Assembly (NCBI GenBank): GCA_013203265.1
Contig: JABMQK010000002.1
Location: 1-5,666, forward strand
Length of the DNA: 5,666 nt
Direction: 5' to 3'
DNA from: a bacterium
GTDB taxonomy: Bacteria; Omnitrophota; Gorgyraeia; Velamenicoccales; JABMQK01
Shown: one piece after another, positions 1-4,363 of the stretch
How positions within the stretch are numbered: position 1 is the stretch's first letter
How the letters are laid out: every line of letters starts with the position of its first letter
Notes under the pieces: model-generated
What the model was told of the DNA's origin: nothing
Databases searched by the model: none
Seen by the model: the letters and a program-made list of their open reading frames with translations, nothing else
Made by a program: the position numbers and the translations under genes

Positions 1-1
1 C

Positions 2-23
2 TTATGTTCGCTTCGCTCCATAA
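2..23. repeat. Short hairpin with GAGCGAAGCGAA loop, downstream of acylphosphatase gene
   Basis: A 5-bp perfect stem (TTATG at 2-6, CATAA at 19-23) encloses the 12-nt loop TTCGCTTCGCTC, which is GAGCGAAGCGAA on the minus strand. It starts 12 nt beyond the acylphosphatase stop codon. It could stall or protect the 3' end of that message, but no T-rich run follows on the minus strand before the window ends, so intrinsic termination is not supported. The identical 12-nt loop occurs in the hairpin at 373-406, in the opposite orientation and with a different stem, which points to a dispersed palindromic repeat rather than a gene-specific element. Confidence 0.5.
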
Positions 24-35
24 ATTGTGTCGTCA

Positions 36-311
36 TTAAAACCTTATTTCAAAATCACTAAATTCACCAGCTGTCTCTGTTGTATTTATCTCCTCGTCAA
101 TAATATATCTTTTAAAATAATCTCTTATCTTATTTAAAAAAATATCTACTATCTCTCTATCCGCCTCAGCGATAACCTCAACATCACCATTAGCAAAATT
201 CTTAATCCATCCTGTAATTCCCAAATTTAAGGCTATCCGTTGCACGGTAAAACGAAAACCAACCCCTTGAACCCGACCTTTAAAGATTATATGGGCTTGA
301 ATTTTAAGCAT
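36..311 (-). CDS. acyP: Acylphosphatase
   Basis: This 91-aa protein matches the usual size of the single-domain acylphosphatase family, cytosolic enzymes that hydrolyse acyl phosphates such as carbamoyl or acetyl phosphate. The family signature GRVQGVGFR lies at residues 12-20, with the phosphate-binding catalytic Arg at 20. The second motif, GWIKN, places the catalytic Asn at 38, followed by NGDVEV. The fold ends with FEIRF at the C terminus, also typical. I start at the ATG at 309-311. A TTG two codons upstream would add two residues and cannot be excluded, because the only Shine-Dalgarno-like run, GGAG, is rather far from both. The gene follows tRNA-Pro on the same strand after an intergenic hairpin and may have its own weak promoter. 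There is no sequence link to riboflavin synthesis, and its neighbourhood is probably incidental. Confidence 0.93.
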   Translation of the reverse strand: MLKIQAHIIFKGRVQGVGFRFTVQRIALNLGITGWIKNFANGDVEVIAEADREIVDIFLNKIRDYFKRYIIDEEINTTETAGEFSDFEIRF

Positions 312-334
312 AATCAAACTAATCGTCTCACTCC

Positions 335-363
335 GATATAGGATTCATAAACCACTCAAACAA
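335..363 (-). promoter_or_regulatory. Possible weak promoter for the acylphosphatase gene
   Basis: On the minus strand TTGTTT (358-363) and TATATC (335-340) are separated by exactly 17 nt and stand 24 nt upstream of the ATG. Both hexamers deviate from the sigma-70 consensus by two or three bases. In such AT-rich intergenic DNA this may be chance, and read-through from the tRNA is the alternative. Confidence 0.3.
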
Positions 364-372
364 AAATACTTT

Positions 373-406
373 ACCATAAACCCGAGCGAAGCGAATGGTT
401 TATGGT
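373..406. repeat. Perfect 10-bp hairpin fused to the 3' end of tRNA-Pro
   Basis: ACCATAAACC (373-382) pairs with GGTTTATGGT (397-406) around a 14-nt loop that contains GAGCGAAGCGAA. On the transcribed minus strand the hairpin begins with the tRNA discriminator A and the encoded CCA, so the tRNA 3' end is part of the stem. After the stem the RNA would read UAAAGUAUUUUUG. The U-rich part is displaced, so this is at best a weak intrinsic terminator for the tRNA. A further copy of CATAAACCA at 346-354 could pair with 396-404 as an alternative. The loop is shared with the hairpin at 2-23. Confidence 0.65.
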
Positions 407-481
407 CGGGGAGATGGGACTTGAACCCATGACCTCAGCGTCCCGAACGCTGCGCTCTAATCCAAACTGAGCCACTCCCCG
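403..481 (-). tRNA. tRNA-Pro, anticodon CGG, CCA encoded
   Basis: The minus strand folds into a full cloverleaf. Acceptor stem CGGGGAG pairs with CTCCCCG, followed by discriminator A and a genomically encoded CCA (403-405). The D stem is GCTC/GAGC with a GG-containing loop. The anticodon stem CAGCG/CGCTG encloses loop TTCGGGA, giving anticodon CGG, which reads proline codon CCG. G follows the anticodon, as expected for tRNA-Pro. The variable loop is AGGTC, and the T stem ATGGG/CCCAT carries loop TTCAAGT. The gene is intact. Its 5' fifteen nucleotides, counting two flanking bases, are repeated 146 nt upstream, just after a promoter. Confidence 0.97.
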
Positions 482-512
482 ATTTGCCCTAATTTTTTAT
501 ATCATGCGAATC

Positions 513-540
513 GGCATCGAATGCGATAGCATGAGATGCC
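513..540. repeat. Interrupted hairpin in the tRNA leader
   Basis: GGCATC (513-518) pairs with GATGCC (535-540). Two mismatched positions on each side separate it from an inner stem ATGC/GCAT with loop GATA. It lies in the transcribed stretch between the putative tRNA promoter and the mature tRNA 5' end. Its role is unknown. It may be part of the same inserted palindromic segment as the hairpins at 562-582 and 582-616. Confidence 0.45.
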
Positions 541-561
541 TTAAAAACCAAAATAAGAAAG

Positions 562-582
562 ATCTCTCACTGCGTTCGAGAT
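562..582. repeat. Short palindromic repeat, ATCTC/GAGAT
   Basis: ATCTC (562-566) pairs with GAGAT (578-582) around the 11-nt loop TCACTGCGTTC. From memory, this CTCACTGCGTTCGAG-type palindrome resembles short dispersed intergenic repeats common in several bacterial genomes. It shares base 582 with the next hairpin (582-616). Confidence 0.4.
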
Positions 583-616
583 GAATTGCCTCTCAAGAAA
601 GAACAATGGCAATTCA
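582..616. repeat. Perfect 9-bp inverted repeat abutting the tRNA fragment
   Basis: TGAATTGCC (582-590) pairs with GGCAATTCA (608-616) around a 17-nt loop. The right arm ends on the first base of the 15-nt copy of the tRNA-Pro 5' end at 616-630. This placement suggests it is the terminal structure of an inserted element. Confidence 0.5.
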
Positions 617-630
617 GCCACTCCCCGATT
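616..630 (-). repeat. Direct-repeat copy of the tRNA-Pro 5' end
   Basis: The 15 bases AGCCACTCCCCGATT at 616-630 are identical to 470-484, which cover the first 12 nt of tRNA-Pro(CGG) plus three upstream bases. Similarity to the tRNA stops directly after this, so it is a fragment and not a second tRNA. It begins about 10 nt downstream of the predicted transcription start of the promoter at 645-673. The gene may originally have stood here before 146 bp were added. Confidence 0.75.
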
Positions 631-644
631 ATTACTAACGAAAT

Positions 645-673
645 AGTATAACAAAAATAAAGGGGTTAATCAA
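645..673 (-). promoter_or_regulatory. Sigma-70-type promoter with extended -10, driving tRNA-Pro
   Basis: On the minus strand -35 TTGATT (668-673) and -10 TATACT (645-650) are separated by exactly 17 nt. TG precedes the -10 with one intervening base, giving the extended form TGTTATACT. The predicted start is near position 638. It lies between the hairpins that end the rib operon and the tRNA-Pro gene on the same strand, so the tRNA, and perhaps the acylphosphatase gene, can be transcribed independently. It is the best promoter in the window. Confidence 0.72.
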
Positions 674-716
674 TTACAGATAAAGACGAATAGAAAATTA
701 CAAATTGGTAGGATTA

Positions 717-753
717 GTTGCCCTATACCAGAATAAATTCGCTATAGGGCAAC
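717..753 (-). terminator. Perfect 11-bp hairpin after ribE, probable operon end
   Basis: GTTGCCCTATA (717-727) pairs with TATAGGGCAAC (743-753) around a 15-nt loop. It is the second of two chained hairpins downstream of ribE and is followed on the minus strand by TAATCCTACC rather than a T-run. It may stop or stabilise the rib transcript, but classical intrinsic termination is not clear. It shares the four bases 750-753 with the hairpin at 750-784, so the two full stems cannot form together. Confidence 0.5.
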
Positions 754-784
754 CCTGAACTGAACTCGTTCTAATTCAGGGTTG
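750..784 (-). repeat. Perfect 10-bp hairpin containing the ribE stop codon
   Basis: CAACCCTGAA (750-759) pairs with TTCAGGGTTG (775-784), with a 15-nt loop. The 775-784 arm encodes the last residues of riboflavin synthase and the TAG stop (771-773) is in the loop. The distal arm therefore looks like an inverted copy of the gene end. A retained mRNA 3'-end structure is the simplest role. Confidence 0.55.
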
Positions 785-1358
785 ATTTCAAAGTGTATTT
801 AGCAAGGATATCGAACTCAATATTTACTTTTTTACCTACGCTCTTCTTTCCCAAAATAGTATTATTAAGTGTATGCATAATAAGATACACAGTAAAAGAA
901 TCTCTAAAAACACTAACTACAGTTAAACTAATACCGTCTACAGATACCGAACCTTTTGGCTTCAATAAATCCATAAACTTTTGAGGAACACTTATGTTAA
1001 AAGAATAATTACTATTAATCACTCCTCTCTTCTTTATCGTGCCTATACAATCGATATGGCCTGTAACAAAATGCCCTGATATCTTATCATTAACTCTTAA
1101 GCTTTCTTCTAAATTTACTAAATCCCCTGCCTTAAGTAATCCTAAATTAGTCAATTTTATGGTCTCAAAGAGTAAATCAAAACTTAAAATATCTGACTTT
1201 ATTTTTATTACTGTCAGACAAGCACCGTTAACGCTAACGCTATCTCCTATCTTTGAAGATGAAGATATAATTTTTGAACGAATCGATAAATTTTGAGTCT
1301 TCTGATATCGGGAAAAATGAGTAACTGTGCCTATTTCCTGAATTATTCCTGTAAACAT
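771..1358 (-). CDS. ribE: Riboflavin synthase, alpha subunit type
   Basis: The enzyme converts two molecules of 6,7-dimethyl-8-ribityllumazine into riboflavin plus the aminopyrimidine that RibH reuses. At 195 aa it has the expected length and the two tandem lumazine-binding barrels of the family. The first begins MFTGIIQEIG (1-10) and contains the VNGACLTV strand (43-50). The linker and start of the second carry SGHFVTGHID (94-103), and DGISLTV (141-147) is the second-barrel counterpart. Near 160 the usual Pro of the IPHT-type motif is replaced by Met (IMHT), which looks tolerable. The ATG lies 6 nt after the ribD stop with no strong Shine-Dalgarno sequence, suggesting coupled translation. 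It is the last gene of the operon. The symbol ribE follows Bacillus usage; the E. coli name is ribC. Confidence 0.96.
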   Translation of the reverse strand: MFTGIIQEIGTVTHFSRYQKTQNLSIRSKIISSSSKIGDSVSVNGACLTVIKIKSDILSFDLLFETIKLTNLGLLKAGDLVNLEESLRVNDKISGHFVTGHIDCIGTIKKRGVINSNYSFNISVPQKFMDLLKPKGSVSVDGISLTVVSVFRDSFTVYLIMHTLNNTILGKKSVGKKVNIEFDILAKYTLKSTLN

Positions 1359-1364
1359 TTTATT

Positions 1365-2477
1365 CTAATATTCTTTTATTGCGCCTTCTATTAAAAGATC
1401 CTCATTGAAACGCTCTACCTTAATCTTTTTTATCGCCTGGGCTTGGCTAATTCTATTGATACCTCTACCCTGGATAGTCGAAACAGACCTTACGCCACCA
1501 ATTATCTTTGGCGAAATAAAAAATAATACATAATCTACTAAACCTTCATCAAATAACGTTCCTGCTAACTTCCCACCACCTTCAACTAATACATTTGTTA
1601 TTTCAAGCTGGGCTATTTTTCTAAAAAGGTCTTTTAAATCTAATAGGCCGTTATTTTTCTCTATGCCTAAAATAATAGATCCTTTATCGATCAATCTCTT
1701 TATCTTTCTATCATTGTCTATTAAACATTCTTTAGAAGTGGCAATAATCACTGGGAAATATGAAGAATTTTTAAATATACGCATACCTGTCTTAATTTTA
1801 AAATTGGTATCAAGAATTATCTTGTAAAATCTCTTTCCTCTTATTCTCTTCTCAGGGTTAAGTAAAGGATTATCTTTTAACACTGTATTTTTGCCTACCA
1901 TTATCGCATCGAAATTATTACGTATCTTGTGAGCAAATTTACGAGAAGCCAAAGAAGTAATCCATTGGGAATTGCCACTTTTTGTGGCTATCTTGCCGTC
2001 TAAACTTTGAGCAATCTTTAAAGTGACATAAGGCATATTTTTTGTAATATATTTTATAAATGGTTGATTCACTTCTTTTATACGATTCTTTAAAATACCC
2101 GAAATAGATTTTATACTATGATTTCTTAGAATTTGCATTCCCTTGCCAAGATGCCTTGGATTGGGATCAAGCATGCCTACGATTACCTTCTTAACTCCAC
2201 TTTTAACGATTAGCTCGGCACAAGGAGGCGTGCGTCCAAAAGTACTACACGGCTCTAAAGTTACATATAAAGAAGCTCCTTTTGCTTTTTTGCCGGCTTT
2301 TTTTAAAGCTATCACTTCGGCGTGTTCTAATCCAGCCTTTTTGTGAAAACCCGTAGAAATTACCTTTCTATTTTTTACAATTATGGCGCCCACTAGAGGA
2401 TTGGGAGAAATTAACCCTTTGGCTTTCAAACTTAACTTTAAAGCCAGGCCCATATATTTCTCTATTTCTTTATTCAC
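1365..2477 (-). CDS. ribD: Bifunctional pyrimidine deaminase/reductase RibD
   Basis: RibD carries out the second and third pyrimidine steps: deamination of the GTP cyclohydrolase product and NADPH-dependent reduction of its ribose to ribityl. From a GTG start the protein has 370 aa, the usual length. The deaminase domain (about 1-145) has SPNPLVGA (24-31), zinc and catalytic HAE (52-54), and PC motifs with Cys77 and Cys86. DPNP is at 104-107. The reductase domain (about 148-370) shows KIAQSLDGKIA (154-164), DAIMVGKNTV (190-199), and VEGGGKLAG (298-306) for the dinucleotide site. I choose the GTG at 2475-2477 because GAGG sits 6 nt upstream. A TTG at 2499-2501 would add eight residues unlike the family N terminus. 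The start overlaps the PHP gene by 8 nt, and ribE follows after 6 nt. Confidence 0.95.
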   Translation of the reverse strand: MNKEIEKYMGLALKLSLKAKGLISPNPLVGAIIVKNRKVISTGFHKKAGLEHAEVIALKKAGKKAKGASLYVTLEPCSTFGRTPPCAELIVKSGVKKVIVGMLDPNPRHLGKGMQILRNHSIKSISGILKNRIKEVNQPFIKYITKNMPYVTLKIAQSLDGKIATKSGNSQWITSLASRKFAHKIRNNFDAIMVGKNTVLKDNPLLNPEKRIRGKRFYKIILDTNFKIKTGMRIFKNSSYFPVIIATSKECLIDNDRKIKRLIDKGSIILGIEKNNGLLDLKDLFRKIAQLEITNVLVEGGGKLAGTLFDEGLVDYVLFFISPKIIGGVRSVSTIQGRGINRISQAQAIKKIKVERFNEDLLIEGAIKEY

Positions 2478-3285
2478 TTCGCGCCTCTTTGAGTTTTTCA
2501 ACTAATTGATAAGGTATACTTACTGAACCTACTGAAACATTGGGTTTAGCTGTTCCGTGACAATCAGAACCACCAGTTACCAAAAGGCCATACTTATCTG
2601 CCATTTGCAAATAGTAACGTATCACAACTTCAGAATGCCCAGGATAATATACTTCAAGGCCTCTTAATCCAGCCTTAATAAAACTAGGAATCAATTCATC
2701 ACAATTCAAAGCATAAGGATGGGCTAAAACAGGTACCCCTTTAGCTTCTTTAATAAGTTTAATTGCTTGTTCAGGAGTTAAAGAAAATTTACAGATGTAG
2801 GCAGGTTTTTTATCACCGATATATCGATAAAAAGCTTCGTAGATATTCGATATCTTTCCTTTAGCAAGCATCGCCATGGCTATGTGAAGCCTGCCGACAC
2901 TCCCCTGTCCGGCAATATCAAAAACATCTTGGGGATCCAAATCAACACCAAGATCTCTTAACTTATCTAAAATTTCATACACTCTTTTTCTGCGTATTAA
3001 ATCTATTTTCTTAATTTCTTCATTAAGGATAGAGGAATTTGGATCGATAAAATAACCTAGGATATGTATCTCTTTTGAATTGAACTCTGCACTAAGTTCT
3101 ATGCCGGATATTACCTCTAAAGAATCGGCGGCTATTTCTCTAACTGGCTCAATCCCAGATATATTATCATGATCTGTAACAGAAATACAAAAAAGGCCTT
3201 TCTTTTTTGCTTGCTTTACTAACTGTTCGGGAGAAAATGTGCCGTCAGAAAAATAGGTATGAAGGTGTAAATCGGCAAGTTTCAT
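2470..3285 (-). CDS. PHP-domain metal-dependent phosphoesterase
   Basis: This 271-aa protein belongs to the PHP family near E. coli YciV/RnmA and TrpH-like enzymes, known as 3',5'-nucleotide bisphosphate phosphatases or 5'-3' exonucleases. The metal-binding motifs are complete: DLHLHT followed by FSDG (5-15), TDHD (37-40), GIE (61-63), His74, GRLHIA (131-136), AHP (188-190) and GSDCHG (239-244). No signal peptide or membrane segment is seen, so it is cytosolic. Its ATG directly abuts the nusB TAG with no strong ribosome-binding site, and its end overlaps ribD by 8 nt, so it is firmly a member of the rib operon. The operon encodes no HAD phosphatase. Dephosphorylation of the ribitylaminopyrimidine 5'-phosphate, the missing riboflavin step, is a plausible inferred role. 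A general oligonucleotide or pAp phosphatase is the alternative. Confidence 0.92.
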   Translation of the reverse strand: MKLADLHLHTYFSDGTFSPEQLVKQAKKKGLFCISVTDHDNISGIEPVREIAADSLEVISGIELSAEFNSKEIHILGYFIDPNSSILNEEIKKIDLIRRKRVYEILDKLRDLGVDLDPQDVFDIAGQGSVGRLHIAMAMLAKGKISNIYEAFYRYIGDKKPAYICKFSLTPEQAIKLIKEAKGVPVLAHPYALNCDELIPSFIKAGLRGLEVYYPGHSEVVIRYYLQMADKYGLLVTGGSDCHGTAKPNVSVGSVSIPYQLVEKLKEARSE

Positions 3286-3702
3286 CTAGGGTTTCTTTAT
3301 GTCTGTTTTATTTATCTTGTCGAGGATACCATTTACGAATTTACCAGAATCAATACCGCCGTATTTCTTTGCTAACTCTACCGCTTCATTAATGGTTACC
3401 TTAGAAGGTATATCATCTAAAAACATAAACTCAAAACAGGCTAATCTTAGAATATTGCGATCGATTATAGCCATACGTTTAAGTTCCCAATTGGTGGCAA
3501 ATTTAGCTATTTTTTTATCTAGGGATTCTAAATTGTTTGTTGTTCCTAAAACAATTTTTTTAGAAAATTCCTTTATATCTTCATCCTTGCCATCGCTGTA
3601 ACTAAAAAAGTCTTCGATTACTTTTTCAGCATCGTGATGCGCAATATCAATCTGATAAAGAATCTTTAAAGCAATTTCTCGAGCCTGTGTTCTCTTTCTC
3701 AT
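3286..3702 (-). CDS. nusB: Transcription antitermination factor NusB
   Basis: NusB binds boxA RNA with NusE (ribosomal protein S10) and supports antitermination of rRNA transcription. The 138-aa length is normal. The N terminus has the arginine-rich RKRTQAREIALKILYQID segment (2-19). The core signature DRNILRLACFE is followed by the conserved INEAVELAKKYGG helix and KFVNGILDKI near the C terminus. It follows ribH, a widespread bacterial pairing, after an 81-nt gap occupied by two hairpins. Its TAG stop directly precedes the ATG of the PHP gene. The ATG at 3700-3702 has no well-spaced Shine-Dalgarno: the strong GGAGGT is about 16 nt upstream and lies in a hairpin stem, so translation may be regulated or use reinitiation. 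Confidence 0.96.
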   Translation of the reverse strand: MRKRTQAREIALKILYQIDIAHHDAEKVIEDFFSYSDGKDEDIKEFSKKIVLGTTNNLESLDKKIAKFATNWELKRMAIIDRNILRLACFEFMFLDDIPSKVTINEAVELAKKYGGIDSGKFVNGILDKINKTDIKKP

Positions 3703-3715
3703 TTTTTTAACTCAT

Positions 3716-3751
3716 TTACCTCCACCCCAAAATTCTTTGGTGTGGAGGTAA
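3716..3751 (-). promoter_or_regulatory. Hairpin that pairs the GGAGGT upstream of nusB with an anti-SD-like arm
   Basis: On the transcribed strand TTACCTCCAC (3751-3742) pairs with GTGGAGGTAA (3725-3716). One A-G mismatch then separates it from a further five base pairs, CCAAA/TTTGG, closed by loop GAAT. The GGAGGT, the only strong Shine-Dalgarno-like sequence before nusB, is thus fully buried. Directly after the hairpin comes ATG AGT TAA (3715-3707), a two-residue reading frame ending 4 nt before the nusB ATG. It may modulate nusB and downstream translation. Alternatively it is another intergenic palindrome whose arm happens to resemble an SD. Confidence 0.5.
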
Positions 3752-3786
3752 GTTCGTCCGCCACAGTTTTTTGGCGGACGAACTTA
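3749..3786 (-). repeat. Perfect 15-bp hairpin starting at the ribH stop codon
   Basis: TAAGTTCGTCCGCCA pairs with TGGCGGACGAACTTA around an 8-nt loop (AAAAACTG on the minus strand). The 5' arm begins exactly with the ribH TAA stop. It is the longest perfect stem in the window and richer in G+C than its surroundings. No U-run follows, so intrinsic termination is unlikely. RNA stabilisation or processing between ribH and nusB is more likely. It shares bases 3749-3751 with the next hairpin. Confidence 0.65.
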
Positions 3787-4251
3787 TTTAACCTGGCCTA
3801 ATAAATTTACCATTTCTATCGCAGAAAGGGCAGCATCTCTACCTTTATTGCCTTCCTTTGCGCCTGCTCTTTCAATCGCCTGCTCTATTGTATCTGCGGT
3901 TATTATTCCAAAGATTGTAGGTATACCCGTTGTAAGAGAAATCTGAGAAATACCTTTGGTAACTTCAGAAGCTATATAGTCAAAATGAGGCGTAGCTCCC
4001 CGAACAACCGTTCCCAGACAAATGACAGAATCAAAGCTTTTAGACTTAGCTAAACGCATAGCCACAGCAGGTATCTCAAATGAACCAGGAACCCAAGAAA
4101 CCACCACTTCATTTTCTTTTACGCCGTGTCGTTTCAATGTGTCAATGCATCCCGATAAGAGATCCTTCGTTATAAAATCATTAAAACGAGAAGCCACAAT
4201 GGCATATTTTTTGCCTTTGCTAATTAACTGACCTTCAATTATTCTAACCAT
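3784..4251 (-). CDS. ribH: 6,7-dimethyl-8-ribityllumazine synthase
   Basis: RibH condenses the ribitylaminopyrimidine with 3,4-dihydroxy-2-butanone 4-phosphate from the RibB domain to form lumazine, the RibE substrate. The enzyme usually assembles as pentamers or 60-mer shells. The 155-aa length is typical. Motifs in order are SRFNDFIT (21-28) with the substrate-stacking Phe23, VPGSFEIP (54-61), CLGTVVRGATPHFDY (78-92) with catalytic His89, PTIFGI (111-116) and ERAGAKEGNKGRDAA (127-141) with the phosphate-binding Arg region. The ATG is preceded by an excellent ribosome-binding site, AAGGAGG at 4257-4263. It lies 112 nt downstream of ribBA and is followed by two chained hairpins before nusB. 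Confidence 0.97.
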   Translation of the reverse strand: MVRIIEGQLISKGKKYAIVASRFNDFITKDLLSGCIDTLKRHGVKENEVVVSWVPGSFEIPAVAMRLAKSKSFDSVICLGTVVRGATPHFDYIASEVTKGISQISLTTGIPTIFGIITADTIEQAIERAGAKEGNKGRDAALSAIEMVNLLGQVK

Positions 4252-4253
4252 AA

Positions 4254-4263
4254 CCTCCTCCTT
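4254..4263 (-). promoter_or_regulatory. Strong ribosome-binding site of ribH
   Basis: The minus strand reads AAGGAGGAGG and then TT before the ATG, so AAGGAGG stands 5 nt from the start. This is much stronger than the sites of nusB, the PHP gene, ribD or ribE, and fits the high lumazine synthase demand. Confidence 0.8.
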
Positions 4264-4313
4264 TCATTAATAAATATATTACTTACAAAATCCACTGAAG
4301 CTCGCCACACTAA

Positions 4314-4345
4314 TTAGCGAATTCGCCTATTCTTTTTAGCGAATT
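4314..4345. repeat. Repeat pair TTAGCGAATT forming a hairpin between ribBA and ribH
   Basis: TTAGCGAATT occurs at 4314-4323 and 4336-4345 as a direct repeat. Inside the first copy GCGAATTCGC (4317-4326) is palindromic, so AATTCGC (4320-4326) can pair with GCGAATT (4339-4345) over a 12-nt loop. The rest of the 112-nt gap (4252-4363) shows only the ribH ribosome-binding site and AT-rich sequence. This may be a processing or pausing site between ribBA and ribH. No T-run follows the stem on the minus strand. Confidence 0.45.
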
Positions 4346-4363
4346 TTCGGCGGATAATTTCTT

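Noticed and set aside
1..406. CRISPR-like repeats built on GAGCGAAGCGAA
   Set aside because: There are only two short copies in opposite orientation, about 375 nt apart, with a gene between and no spacer regularity.
616..630. Second tRNA gene upstream of tRNA-Pro
   Set aside because: Only the first 12 nt of the tRNA are repeated. No anticodon or T arm follows.
793..1296. Plus-strand open frames across ribE, and similar plus-strand frames at 2143-2346, 3207-3601, 4022-4231 and 4501-5105
   Set aside because: All lie opposite well-recognised genes, have no family-like motifs and no ribosome-binding sites. They are antisense shadows.
2478..2501. TTG start for ribD
   Set aside because: It would overlap the PHP gene by 32 nt and add a basic extension. 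The GTG with GAGG 6 nt upstream gives the usual length.
3716..3786. Classical rho-independent terminator pair after ribH
   Set aside because: Neither stem is followed by a U-run on the minus strand, and nusB continues downstream in the same direction as part of the operon.
4252..4300. Promoter between ribBA and ribH (TATATT-like -10)
   Set aside because: The -10 resembles consensus, but no acceptable -35 stands 16-18 nt upstream, and the region is simply AT-rich.
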